This document shows positions 26,524-34,932 of a stretch of DNA of 43,192 nucleotides, piece by piece. The position numbers were made by a program, and so were the translations under genes. The notes under the pieces are model-generated. The model was not told the origin of the DNA, searched no databases, and saw only the letters and a program-made list of their open reading frames with translations. Positions within the stretch are counted from its first letter, which is position 1. Every line of letters begins with the position of its first letter. Source of the stretch: Gemmatimonadota bacterium (GTDB lineage: Bacteria; Gemmatimonadota; Gemmatimonadetes; Longimicrobiales; Gaopeijiaceae); the NCBI GenBank assembly GCA_029863525.1, contig JAOTVL010000010.1, forward strand, positions 1-43,192, read 5' to 3'.

Positions 26524-26548
26524 CGGGTGACATGACTTAGGTGGCCGC

Positions 26549-27352
26549 GTGAATGACGAACGACGATCTCCCATAGCCCACTTCGGGCGTCGCGCCGCGG
26601 GTACGATCCTCCTTCTGGTTACGATCTCAGGAGCGAGTGGAGCGACTCCGTCCGCGCGTTTCTGCACCCTGATCGGCCCCGGTCCGGGACTTCGCGGTGA
26701 GTCAACCGCCATACTCGCCCTCGCGACCGGTGACTGGCCTGCTATGTCTGCGCAGGACCATCCGTACCTGGAGTTTTGGAAGGACAAGTTCCGCGGGCTC
26801 TCCTTCCGAGTGGAAGGCGACCGTCTCGTCGAGACCGACGAGTCGATTGAGGCTGCCGAGACCCTCGCCGCACAATCCGTTCCCGGCCAGCAGTTCGTCG
26901 TTCTGGGCGTTCACCGGGCAAACCCACGCGACGTCCGGGTCGGGGACCGGGTCACGATCGTCCCGTGGGATTACTTGCCATCATGCGCCTATCGCCCGTT
27001 CGATGAGACCGCGTGGGTGACGCCCGGTGACACCGTCGTCTTCCAGCTCCAGCGAACTCGAGCCTCCGACGCTTTGGTGTTCGACGTGACGGCCTCGCAC
27101 GATCCCTACCCACGTCATATCTGGGACTTCCGACCACGAGGCGATGATGGGTCCCTGACATCCCCCTGGTTGAGCGCAACCCAACACTGGGAGTTCCTCC
27201 GCCTCTTCCCGCGCCCGTCGACCGAGTTGAGCCCGACGGACCAGCGTGCCCTCGAAGAGACCGTGTCCAGCTGGGCTCGGGAAAATGGTGTGCTCGACAG
27301 CCGTCCCGTTCGCGACTGGCTGGAGCGGCGCGAGCGGACACGCGGCAACTGA
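26549..27352 (+). CDS. Putative exported protein, unknown function
   Basis: A 267-residue protein with a likely Sec signal peptide: basic start (MNDERRSPIAHFGRR), hydrophobic core AAGTILLLVTISGASG and a small-residue cleavage site. The mature part has strand-rich segments (QQFVVLGVHRANPRDVRVGD, DYLPSCAYRPFDETAWVTPG), two Cys that may form a disulphide, and a helical C-terminus ending DWLERRERTRGN. GTG at 26549 has AGGTGG close upstream. I recognise no family. It is followed by a promoter-like region and a patatin gene. Confidence 0.6.
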   Translation: MNDERRSPIAHFGRRAAGTILLLVTISGASGATPSARFCTLIGPGPGLRGESTAILALATGDWPAMSAQDHPYLEFWKDKFRGLSFRVEGDRLVETDESIEAAETLAAQSVPGQQFVVLGVHRANPRDVRVGDRVTIVPWDYLPSCAYRPFDETAWVTPGDTVVFQLQRTRASDALVFDVTASHDPYPRHIWDFRPRGDDGSLTSPWLSATQHWEFLRLFPRPSTELSPTDQRALEETVSSWARENGVLDSRPVRDWLERRERTRGN

Positions 27353-27379
27353 CCGTTATCGGACGTGGGCTCGGGGCAG

Positions 27380-27411
27380 TACAATCCAAAGTCGACCGCA
27401 CATGTGCGGTC
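27380..27411 (+). promoter_or_regulatory. -10 box with an adjoining 18-base perfect palindrome
   Basis: TACAAT (27380-27385), with a weak -35 (TTATCG, 27356-27361) 18 bases before it, is followed by GACCGCACATGTGCGGTC (27394-27411), a perfect palindrome placed where transcription would start. The patatin gene begins 33 bases later. This is the layout of a repressor operator overlapping the start point. Confidence 0.5.
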
Positions 27412-27443
27412 TGCCTGGGCACGGGCCAAAAGGGGAACGAGAC

Positions 27444-28364
27444 ATGGGAGCGTCCCTGAGCGGACGGCGCGGTTCGATGGGTTCCCGGGCGAGTGCGGGT
27501 GACTGGGACCGGCGTGCGCGAAGCTACACGCTGATTCTCGGCGGTGGAGGGGCCAGAGGCTTTGCCCACGCAGGCGTGCTCCGAGCCCTCGAACGCCTCG
27601 GGAGCCGGCCATCTGCCATAGTCGGCGTCTCGATGGGCGCGATCATCGGGGCGGCCTACTCCCTGCGCAGAGACTGGTATGCCGCGTTACTCGACTTTGC
27701 CGAAATCGGCCTTCCGACGAGGGAGGGTCACGCTCCGTCGTTCAGGGAAGGACCGCGCTCGAAGATCAAAGGGGTTGCAGCGAGGGCTAAGGCCATGTGG
27801 GATCTGAATCGAGGGTGGGGAGCGTCAAGCGAGGAGGTTGCGGTTGGACGTGACGCCCTTCGGCAGCTCTTGGGCGAGGCGGATCTGGCTGAGGGTCGAG
27901 TCCCCATTGCCGTTTCGGCGACGGACCTCTTGTCAGGGGAGAGGGTGGTCATCCGAAGTGGCCCGGCCTTTGATGCGGTCTACGCGAGCTCCGCGTTGGC
28001 CGGCGTTCTCCCACCTGAGAGTCGAGGATCTTTCCTCCTGGCGGACGGCGCCTACACCGACGTCTGCCCCATCGACGTAGCTCTGGAATACGGGAATGAC
28101 TGTCTAGTGGCCGTGCATCCCGGCCGAGCCGACGTGGTTCACGAGATTCGAAGTGGCCTTGAGGCAATCGTACGGGCGACCGAGATCTGCTACACTCACC
28201 ACGCGGCTCTGCGATTCGATTCGGCCGACGTCGTTATCAGGCCCCCCTTCCGCCGGCAGATCGACACGCTCGAGTTCTCGGCATGCCGGGAGTGCATCGC
28301 CGCAGGAATCCGGGGCGTTAGAGCTAACACGTGCGAGCTCGCCAGGGTCCTGGTCGGCGCCTAG
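27444..28364 (+). CDS. Patatin-like phospholipase
   Basis: A 306-residue lipid acyl hydrolase with a Ser-Asp dyad. The oxyanion hole is GGGGARGFAHAGVL starting at residue 33. The nucleophile is Ser63 in GVSMGA, and the catalytic Asp is in the DGAYTD motif at 201. It resembles NTE/RssA-type bacterial patatins of cytosolic or membrane-associated enzymes; no signal peptide is seen, and the first 25 residues are polar. ATG at 27444 has AGGGG eight bases upstream. A palindrome and -10 box lie just upstream, so the gene is probably separately controlled. The substrate (phospholipid or lysophospholipid) cannot be told. Confidence 0.88.
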   Translation: MGASLSGRRGSMGSRASAGDWDRRARSYTLILGGGGARGFAHAGVLRALERLGSRPSAIVGVSMGAIIGAAYSLRRDWYAALLDFAEIGLPTREGHAPSFREGPRSKIKGVAARAKAMWDLNRGWGASSEEVAVGRDALRQLLGEADLAEGRVPIAVSATDLLSGERVVIRSGPAFDAVYASSALAGVLPPESRGSFLLADGAYTDVCPIDVALEYGNDCLVAVHPGRADVVHEIRSGLEAIVRATEICYTHHAALRFDSADVVIRPPFRRQIDTLEFSACRECIAAGIRGVRANTCELARVLVGA

Positions 28365-28424
28365 AGAACACTACCTTTCCGTTCTACGCGGAGCGCGCAC
28401 TCCGAACATTGATCGAGGCAATCC

Positions 28425-28898
28425 ATGAGAACGACCCGTAGCATCTTGTTTGCGTTGCTGGCACTGCCGGCGTGCGGAAGCCATGACCTTCAGCAACGCC
28501 AGGCTGAGGTGGCCGAGATCGGAAGCGAGGTCATGCCCTTCGACCTCGAGCGCAGCACGCACGTATTCGAGAAGGCCGACTTCGGCGGCGTGCAGGTCGT
28601 GTCATCGGACGACGCCGACCCCGAGCAGGTCTTGCTCATTCGAAGGCATCTTGCCGAGGAAGCGGAGCGCTTCGCTCGTGGGGACTTCCACGATCCAGCG
28701 ATGATTCACGGGGATGACATGGCGGGGCTCCATGAGCTCGTGGCCGGCCATGATCGACTCTCCATCACGTATCGCGAGCTCGAGGCCGGCGGCGAGATTC
28801 GATACGAGTCGCACGATCCGACCCTCGTCGCGGCAATCCACACCTGGTTCGAGGCTCAGCTACAGGATCACGGCGCCCACGCGCGATCACACCGATAG
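28425..28898 (+). CDS. Putative lipoprotein, unknown function
   Basis: A 157-residue predicted lipoprotein: MRTTRSILFALLALPAC gives a typical signal with lipobox LPAC. The mature part has two helices with EEAERFARGDFHDPAMIHG and a C-terminal LVAAIHTWFEAQLQDHGAHA rich in His and acidic residues. I recall proteins with this pattern being labelled aspartate carbamoyltransferase, but it has none of the carbamoyl-phosphate or aspartate binding motifs, so that label should not be used. The His-rich tail may bind metal. ATG at 28425 has GAGG upstream. The next 159 bases hold no gene I can support. Confidence 0.6.
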   Translation: MRTTRSILFALLALPACGSHDLQQRQAEVAEIGSEVMPFDLERSTHVFEKADFGGVQVVSSDDADPEQVLLIRRHLAEEAERFARGDFHDPAMIHGDDMAGLHELVAGHDRLSITYRELEAGGEIRYESHDPTLVAAIHTWFEAQLQDHGAHARSHR

Positions 28899-29057
28899 CC
28901 ACTCGGTCGTCCGGGTCGAACGGCGCTCACCTAAAGCCTCCAGCGGTCTCGGCGATCGTTGGCGCCTTGCGGCCGACGGCGCACCTCGAGTCAATTGGTC
29001 CGTCCTGCTCCATGGCACCGGGTCGGAGAGATCGATTTGGACGGTAGAAGTCACCGA

Positions 29058-29528
29058 ATGCCCTTCCTCCTGCGCGTAGCCATGGTCTTGGGAGGGCTCT
29101 TTGGAATCGTAGGCACGACCGCCGGCCTCGCCGCACTCTTCAACGTGTTCGTCATGGACGGACCGGTCATGATCGGTCAGGACCCGGTGCCGAGGTCCGA
29201 TTTCATCGCGATCACCGTTCCCTTTCTTCTCCTCTATGTCACGGCCTGCGTCACCGCAGGCTCCGCATCCTGGTCCTTGTGGAAGCGGCGGCGCCACGCG
29301 CGGGTGCTCCTCACCGTCCTTCTCGTCGAGTTCGTCATCGGGGACACGGCCATGCTCGTCCTCGCGAGAAGGCTCTCCGACGTTCCCACCGCGGAGTTGG
29401 GCATCTCAGCCATGGTCTTCGTCGTCCTCGTCGCGCTGGCGCTCTGGTATCTATTCGGCAAACGCTCCGTCGTCGAGTATTACGATTCGCTCCGAGCACC
29501 GACTTCGGAGGCGCCCGCGACCGCATGA
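29058..29528 (+). CDS. Four-TM integral membrane protein, unknown
   Basis: A 156-residue protein with four hydrophobic segments: VAMVLGGLFGIVGTTAGLAA, ITVPFLLLYVTACVTAG, VLLTVLLVEFVIGDTAML and ISAMVFVVLVALALWYLFG. A basic loop KRRRHAR sits between helices two and three, and the short tail is polar. This suggests an inner-membrane protein with N and C termini on the same side. The start is ATG at 29058; the frame stays open upstream without a binding site. No family is recognised. It stands alone between two lipoprotein genes; 29529-29692 shows nothing supportable. Confidence 0.6.
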   Translation: MPFLLRVAMVLGGLFGIVGTTAGLAALFNVFVMDGPVMIGQDPVPRSDFIAITVPFLLLYVTACVTAGSASWSLWKRRRHARVLLTVLLVEFVIGDTAMLVLARRLSDVPTAELGISAMVFVVLVALALWYLFGKRSVVEYYDSLRAPTSEAPATA

Positions 29529-29692
29529 CCACCGACCCGGGGTCCCTCCTCAGGCTGGCGTCGCGGGTGCCCGGAATCTCGAAATGAGGCCAGGCTCGTC
29601 CGAGTGTCGGCAAGCTATGCGCACTTGCGCCCGCCTCCACGTCGTGGGTCAATTGGACCGTCGTCTGACGCACCCGGGGCCAAGGGCGTGTG

Positions 29693-30163
29693 ATGAAGAA
29701 AACCGTGATTGCAGTCTTCGCCGCGGCCTCCGCTTGTACCGCGGCCCCTGAGGCGCCCGAAGATTCGGCGAGGCTTCGGAGCGAGGTCGAAGCCTTTCTC
29801 GAATCCTACCGCGCGGCAGCCGATGAGCCTGACACCGCTGCGCTACGGACGATGTATGTCGATGATGGCCGCTTCGAGTGGATTGAAGACGGACGCGTGA
29901 GTTATGACTCGCCGGACGCAGTCCTCGCCGCTATCGCGGGGCTCTCCGGGAGCTTCCGCATGGAAACCGAATACGACCGCGTCGTGGTCAAGCCGGTGGG
30001 GAACGACGGAGCCGTTGCCGCGATGCGGTTCGTCACGTCCATGGGCGAGGGCTCTGCGACCTACGCGTTCAGCGGCATGGTTACTCTCGTCATCGAGCGT
30101 GGCCCGGCAGGGTGGCAGATCGTGACCGGTCACGCCTCAACCGCCAGACCGGACGGTCGCTGA
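29693..30163 (+). CDS. NTF2-like (SnoaL/DUF4440-type) lipoprotein
   Basis: A 156-residue protein with a short signal, MKKTVIAVFAAASAC, whose ASAC fits a lipobox. The mature domain has VEAFLESYRAAADEPDTAALRTMYVDDGRFEWIEDG, then DAVLAAIAGL and a strand series ending WQIVTGHAS. This is the cone-shaped NTF2-like fold of SnoaL/DUF4440 and ketosteroid isomerase relatives. No clear catalytic Asp pair can be placed, so it may bind a small ligand rather than catalyse. ATG at 29693 has AGGG six bases upstream; GTG at 29690 is one codon earlier. It is convergent with the cupin gene. Confidence 0.7.
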   Translation: MKKTVIAVFAAASACTAAPEAPEDSARLRSEVEAFLESYRAAADEPDTAALRTMYVDDGRFEWIEDGRVSYDSPDAVLAAIAGLSGSFRMETEYDRVVVKPVGNDGAVAAMRFVTSMGEGSATYAFSGMVTLVIERGPAGWQIVTGHASTARPDGR

Positions 30164-30184
30164 CCGCGACCCTGCCCCCGCCCG

Positions 30185-30646
30185 CTATTCCTCTTCGCCG
30201 CCGTCGCCGCCGTCGCCGCCCGCCGTCGCGAAGAACACCAAGATCGACAGGTCCTCTGTGATGTCGACGAAGCGATGGTCCTTGTCCTTGGCCACGTAAA
30301 GGACGGAGCCCGGGCCCACCTCGATCCGGTCGTCACCGACCGTCGCGGTGCCGCGCCCCGCGAGTATGTAGTAGACCTCGTCGTCGGCGTGCGGAGACTG
30401 CATGTCCTCGCCCCCGACCGGGATCTCGTAGAGGCCGGTGAACAGGTCGGGCACTCGGATGAACTCCTGCCACGGGCGGCCGTGCTCGGCGCGCTGAGCT
30501 CGTACTTCGTCGATGTCGACGTGGATCCAATCAGGCACTTCCTGCATTGTGACCTCCTCGGCGACCGGGGCCGGGGCCCCGCGGTTGAGGGTGGTGAGAC
30601 CGGCGACCGCGGCCAGGGAGAGGGCGATCGTCGCGAACAGCTTCAT
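30185..30646 (-). CDS. Exported cupin-domain protein
   Basis: A 153-residue protein with a Sec-type signal peptide (MKLFATIALSLAAVAGLTTL). The cupin core shows motif 1 as SPHADDEVYYILAGRGTATV and motif 2 as GPGSVLYVAKDKDHRFVDI. The usual HxH of motif 1 is reduced to a single His followed by acidic residues, while motif 2 keeps its His, so a modified metal site is likely. The C-terminus is Gly/Asp/Glu-rich (GGDGGDGGEEE). ATG at 30646 has GGAG seven bases upstream. Its start lies only 20 bases from the most upstream start of the divergent AddB-like gene, so promoters overlap. Confidence 0.75.
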   Translation of the reverse strand: MKLFATIALSLAAVAGLTTLNRGAPAPVAEEVTMQEVPDWIHVDIDEVRAQRAEHGRPWQEFIRVPDLFTGLYEIPVGGEDMQSPHADDEVYYILAGRGTATVGDDRIEVGPGSVLYVAKDKDHRFVDITEDLSILVFFATAGGDGGDGGEEE

Positions 30647-30666
30647 GGTCGGACTCCAGATTTCGT

Positions 30667-33600
30667 ATGTTGCAGGACTCGGGTCGGTTCTCGACCGAAG
30701 ACATTCCGCTTCCACCGTGCGAGGGTGAATCTGACATCCCGTCGAGGGCGATGCGCCAAGGTGTGACGGGCCCGTCTGCGGAGGGTCTCCGTCTCGTGGA
30801 CTCTCTCGCTCGCATCGCGAAGAGTACTCCGGTCGGCCGGAAACTGCTCGTCTGCCCGAACATGGCCGCAGGTCGAGAGCTTCTTCGCCGACTGTCTCTG
30901 GAGCGTGCGGGGTGGATCGGGTTCGAGGTGACCACTCCGAGCCGCCTGGCTCACCGCATGGCTCAGGCGGGCCTCGAGCGGGCCGGTGCCAAGGTCCTCG
31001 ACACCTTCGACCACCAGGCCGTCCTCGACGAGGCGTTGGACTCCGCGCTCGCCGCCGACCGGGGTGGCCTGGGCGAGCTGTCCGAGGGAGTCGGGTTCCG
31101 CGAGAAGGTTCACGGGGCGATCAACGCGATGCGCCTTGCGCCGGTCAGCCCCCGAGATCTCGACGAGGCGCGCTTCTCTCAGTGGGAGAAGAAGCTGTTT
31201 CTGCTCCGGGTGTTGCAGCGGTATGAGCGACTCCTCATGGAGCGCCGAAGGGCGGATCCGGCGGCTGTGCTCCTGCTTGCGTTGAGCGCGCTCGAGGAGG
31301 CGGGCGGGACGCTCCCACCGGCCCTCGACGCCGATTCCATGCATCTCACGCCGGGGCTCAAGACCCGGGGCCTCGAGGGCCGGCTGGTCGCGGCGCTCGG
31401 CGCCCGGGGGGCGAAGCTACTCGAGACCGACCCGGTCGTGGGGATCGACGCGCCGGAGGGGACGCTGTGGGGCAGGACCGGCGACCCGTCGCCCGGCTCG
31501 TGTCTGCACGCCGTCGATGCACTCGATGCGGGAGCCGAAGTGCTTTCCATCGACTTCTTTTCCGCCGCCTCGCTCGATACGGAGCTCCGAGAAGTTCTCC
31601 GCCGGGTGATGAAAGCTGGGCTGAGCTGGGACCAGGTCGAAATCGTGACTGCCGACCCGGAGGCGTACGGATCGGGACTCCACGCACTCGCCGTGCGGAT
31701 GGGCATCCCGGTGACGTACGCGGTCGGCCTGCCGGTGGGCAGGACACGCACGGGGCGCGTCGTTCAGGCATACCTGGATTGGATCGAGGAGGGCTTTCTG
31801 GCCGATCCCGTCCGCCGGTTGCTGGAAGCCGGTGACCTCCGTCCGCCCAGGTCACGAGGAACGCACGCACCGGCCGCTCTTGCGCGCCGCTTCCGGAGTC
31901 TGCGAATCGGCTGGGGCCGACAGCGCTACCGGTCCCAGATCAGGGAGGCGCTCTCGGGGGTGGATCGCATGGAGCGACGTACGCGAGAATCCGCGGAGGG
32001 ATTCGAGCGGCGCAGCGAGCGAGCCAGGGCGGAGCTCGAGTCGCTCAGGTCCATCCTCTTTCCGGCGCTCAAGGCCACGCCCTCGGTCCCGGATCGGCTC
32101 GGCGTGGCAGGTGACCCGGTGTCCCCGGCCGAGCTCGCCCGGGGGCTCGGGGCGTTCCTTCGGAGGGTTCCGAGGGGCCGAGGTCCCGACCGATACGCCC
32201 GGGAAGAGATCGGGAGGATCCTGGAGCGGATCGAGGCGACGCTCACGAGGCGAACGGAGTTCCGATCGTCGGTGGCGATCTTGCGCAGCCATCTCGACAT
32301 CCGAGTTCGACCGGAGCTCGTCGGGGACGATCCTGACGGGGCGGGTGCGCCGTGGGCGTCGGCGGGAGGAGCGCTTCACCTCTCGGACCTCGAGCACGGA
32401 GGATACACCGGACGTCGGGCGGTCTTCTTGGTGGGTCTCGACGCAGAGCGGGTGCCGGGCCAGGGGGGGCAGGACCCTGTGCTGCTCGACAGCGATCGCC
32501 GGGTGCTGGGCACTGACCTTCCGACCTCCGCCGAGACGCTGCGCGATCGAATCTTCCGACTTGCTGCTCTCGTCGCCCGCCTCCGCGGATCCGTCACGAT
32601 GAGCTACTGCTGCTGGCAGCCGACGGAAGCGCGAAGGGTGGCGCCGTCGTCCTTCCTCTTGCAGGCGCTCAGGCTTACGGAGCGAGACGACTCGTTGACG
32701 TTCACCGACCTTCACGCCCGCATGGGGCGGGTCGTCAGTGCGATCCCCCCGGTGGGAAGCGCTTCGTTGGACCGAGACGACGTGTGGATGATCGCCCTGG
32801 GATCGGACGAAGTCATGCGGCGTGGCGTGGACACGGTGAGGAGCGCCTTCCCGTTCCTCGACTCTGGTTTGACGGCCCTCACCGAGCGGCGCACGGGAGC
32901 ACCCGGGGCAGTGCACGGCGTGATCTCGCCGCGTCCGGACGTGCTCGACCCTCGTCGGGATCCATCGGCGGTGGTGTCGGCCAGTCGCCTCGAATCGTTG
33001 GGCGCTTGCCCACTGCGCTACTTGCACCACTCGGTTCTGCGGGCGTACCCGCCGGACGACCCGGAGCTGGACCCGGACCGGTGGCTCGACCATCGGGACC
33101 GCGGAACCTTGCTGCACCGCGTCTATGATGCGGTCTTACGGGACGCGAAGTCACGGGGCGTGCGGTTCGCCGATCGAGCCTTCGAGGTGCTGGCGCTGGA
33201 TGCTCTGAGGACGGCCATCGAGGCGCTCCGTCACGAGGTGCCGATCCCGGGGGAAGGGACGTTCGCGCGGGAGGTCGCCGCGCTTCGAGACGACGTCCGG
33301 TCCTTCGTGCGAATGGTCCGCGCACAGGGTCCGGAGTACGTGGCCCTGGAGTTCACCTTCGGCGTCGGGGATGAGCCATCGGTGCCGCTTTCGCTGGGAG
33401 AAGGGACGGTCGAACTGCGCGGTGCGATCGATCGGGTCGATCAGGATCTCGAGGGCATCCATGTCGTGGACTACAAGACGGGAGGTGCCTTCGGATACGG
33501 CTCCGTGGTGTTCAACGGCGGGCGTCGGCTTCAACACGCCCTCTACGCGCACGCGGCCGAGACCCGTCTCGGTGGAGACGTGGTCGATGGTCAGTACCAT

Positions 33601-33891
33601 TTCCCCACACGCAAAGGACAGAACCAAGCCTTCGTGTACTCCAGGGACGCGCTCGAGCCCGTGGGCGAACTCGTGGAACTCATGCTCGATGGGCTGGCCG
33701 CGGGCCATTTCGTCCCGACGGACAATGCGGACGACTGCACGTTCTGTGACTACGCTCCGGTCTGTCGGGCGCGGCGGGGAGCGTACGGCAAGACCGAGTC
33801 GCCACTGGCTGCGTGGGCCGAGGAGCACCTCAACACCGGCCTCCAGCCCGCGTTCGCTCACCTGAAGAAAGTGCGGACCTTCGAGGATTGA
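30667..33891 (+). CDS. AddB-like PD-(D/E)XK nuclease with iron-sulphur motif
   Basis: A protein of up to 1074 residues. The C-terminal RecB-type nuclease has AIDRVDQD (Asp922) and VVDYKTGG (Asp935, Lys937). Four Cys, at 781 (GACPLRY) and 1024, 1027 and 1033 (CTFCDYAPVC), match the 4Fe-4S cluster of AddB. The N-terminus has a helicase-like layout (KLLVCPNMAAGRELLRRL) but no GxxGxGKT loop, so ATPase activity is unlikely. AddB normally works with AddA in double-strand break processing; no AddA is adjacent. The start is uncertain: ATG at 30667 has no ribosome binding site, while ATG at 30751 has GAGGG very near and would leave room for promoters. Confidence 0.82.
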   Translation: MLQDSGRFSTEDIPLPPCEGESDIPSRAMRQGVTGPSAEGLRLVDSLARIAKSTPVGRKLLVCPNMAAGRELLRRLSLERAGWIGFEVTTPSRLAHRMAQAGLERAGAKVLDTFDHQAVLDEALDSALAADRGGLGELSEGVGFREKVHGAINAMRLAPVSPRDLDEARFSQWEKKLFLLRVLQRYERLLMERRRADPAAVLLLALSALEEAGGTLPPALDADSMHLTPGLKTRGLEGRLVAALGARGAKLLETDPVVGIDAPEGTLWGRTGDPSPGSCLHAVDALDAGAEVLSIDFFSAASLDTELREVLRRVMKAGLSWDQVEIVTADPEAYGSGLHALAVRMGIPVTYAVGLPVGRTRTGRVVQAYLDWIEEGFLADPVRRLLEAGDLRPPRSRGTHAPAALARRFRSLRIGWGRQRYRSQIREALSGVDRMERRTRESAEGFERRSERARAELESLRSILFPALKATPSVPDRLGVAGDPVSPAELARGLGAFLRRVPRGRGPDRYAREEIGRILERIEATLTRRTEFRSSVAILRSHLDIRVRPELVGDDPDGAGAPWASAGGALHLSDLEHGGYTGRRAVFLVGLDAERVPGQGGQDPVLLDSDRRVLGTDLPTSAETLRDRIFRLAALVARLRGSVTMSYCCWQPTEARRVAPSSFLLQALRLTERDDSLTFTDLHARMGRVVSAIPPVGSASLDRDDVWMIALGSDEVMRRGVDTVRSAFPFLDSGLTALTERRTGAPGAVHGVISPRPDVLDPRRDPSAVVSASRLESLGACPLRYLHHSVLRAYPPDDPELDPDRWLDHRDRGTLLHRVYDAVLRDAKSRGVRFADRAFEVLALDALRTAIEALRHEVPIPGEGTFAREVAALRDDVRSFVRMVRAQGPEYVALEFTFGVGDEPSVPLSLGEGTVELRGAIDRVDQDLEGIHVVDYKTGGAFGYGSVVFNGGRRLQHALYAHAAETRLGGDVVDGQYHFPTRKGQNQAFVYSRDALEPVGELVELMLDGLAAGHFVPTDNADDCTFCDYAPVCRARRGAYGKTESPLAAWAEEHLNTGLQPAFAHLKKVRTFED

Positions 33892-33907
33892 GGCGGCCGG
33901 CGTCTGC

Positions 33908-34870
33908 TTAGGGCTGGCGTCCGTCGAGGATCACGGTGAGCGTGTCGAGGTCGATGTTCCCGCCCGACACGATGGCGACCACGACTTCATCCGTCTCGTC
34001 CGCGCGCCTCATCGCCGCCGCGACCGCTGCGCCGCCCGCTCCTTCACTGATGATGTGCGCGTGATCTGCGAGCGTTCGGATTGCGTCGCAGACCGACTCG
34101 ATCGATACGACCAGCGATCCCCGGAGCAGATCCCGAGCGAGCGGCCACATCTCTTCGAGAACGCTGCTTCCCCCGATCCCGTCGACGAACGTCGGAATCC
34201 GTTCGACCGACGAGGCTCGATTCGCCGCGAGCGACGCCGCGAACGGAGCCGCGGTATCGACCTCGGCCGCGTACACGGGCACCCCAGGGCGTTTCGCCTT
34301 CATCGCGGACGCGACGCCGCAAGAGAGGCCTCCACCCCCATAGGGCACGACCACGCTGTCGAAGAACTCGAGGTCTTCGATGATCTCGAGCCCCACGGTG
34401 CCGTTCCCCGCGATCACCGCCGGATCGCTTACCGGATGGATGAAGAAGCCCGATTCATCGGGGTGCCCGTGCTTCTGGATCACGTTCCACCAGTCGGCGA
34501 AGGGGATGGCCACCACCACCCCTCCGAGTCGCTCGACGGCCCTGAGCTTGGTTCGTGGCGCGCTGTCCGGAACGATCACACGACAGGTCAGGCCCAGGCG
34601 ACGGGCCGCGAAGGCGACACCCTGAGCCATGTTGCCCGCGCTCGCCGTGTACACTCCCCTCGCGAGATCGGCATCCGGGGCGAGCGCCATCGCGTTGGCG
34701 GCTCCGCGTATCTTGAACGAGCCGATGGGTTGGAGGCTCTCGAGCTTGAGCCACACCTCACCGGCGCCGCGGCGATCCAATCGCAAGAGAGGGGTGCGCA
34801 CGGCTGCGCCTCCGATGCGCGCGCGTGCCGCTTCGATGGCGGAAAGGGGAATGGGCGAGATGGCGTCCAT
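33908..34870 (-). CDS. Threonine/serine dehydratase-like PLP enzyme
   Basis: A 320-residue fold-type II PLP enzyme. The cofactor Lys is in GSFKIRGA (about residue 53), the substrate loop is ASAGNMAQG, and the phosphate-binding loop is VPYGGGGLSCG. SEGAGGAAVAA and VSGGNIDLDTL close the active site. Length fits catabolic threonine dehydratase or serine dehydratase/racemase without the regulatory ACT domain, so feedback control by isoleucine is not expected. It deaminates Thr or Ser to the 2-oxo acid. Specificity cannot be decided. The gene is 62 bases from the divergent DUF819 transporter, which could share a promoter region. Confidence 0.88.
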   Translation of the reverse strand: MDAISPIPLSAIEAARARIGGAAVRTPLLRLDRRGAGEVWLKLESLQPIGSFKIRGAANAMALAPDADLARGVYTASAGNMAQGVAFAARRLGLTCRVIVPDSAPRTKLRAVERLGGVVVAIPFADWWNVIQKHGHPDESGFFIHPVSDPAVIAGNGTVGLEIIEDLEFFDSVVVPYGGGGLSCGVASAMKAKRPGVPVYAAEVDTAAPFAASLAANRASSVERIPTFVDGIGGSSVLEEMWPLARDLLRGSLVVSIESVCDAIRTLADHAHIISEGAGGAAVAAAMRRADETDEVVVAIVSGGNIDLDTLTVILDGRQP

Positions 34871-34932
34871 GGCCCGCAGGATGGAGCTCCCGTCCGGCGG
34901 CGTCCAGGACCGAGACAGTGTACCTTCGCGCG

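Noticed and set aside
28425-28898. Label of aspartate carbamoyltransferase for the lipoprotein
   Set aside because: It lacks the STRTR-like and HPLI-like carbamoyltransferase motifs, is far too short, and is exported; the label is likely a propagated database error.
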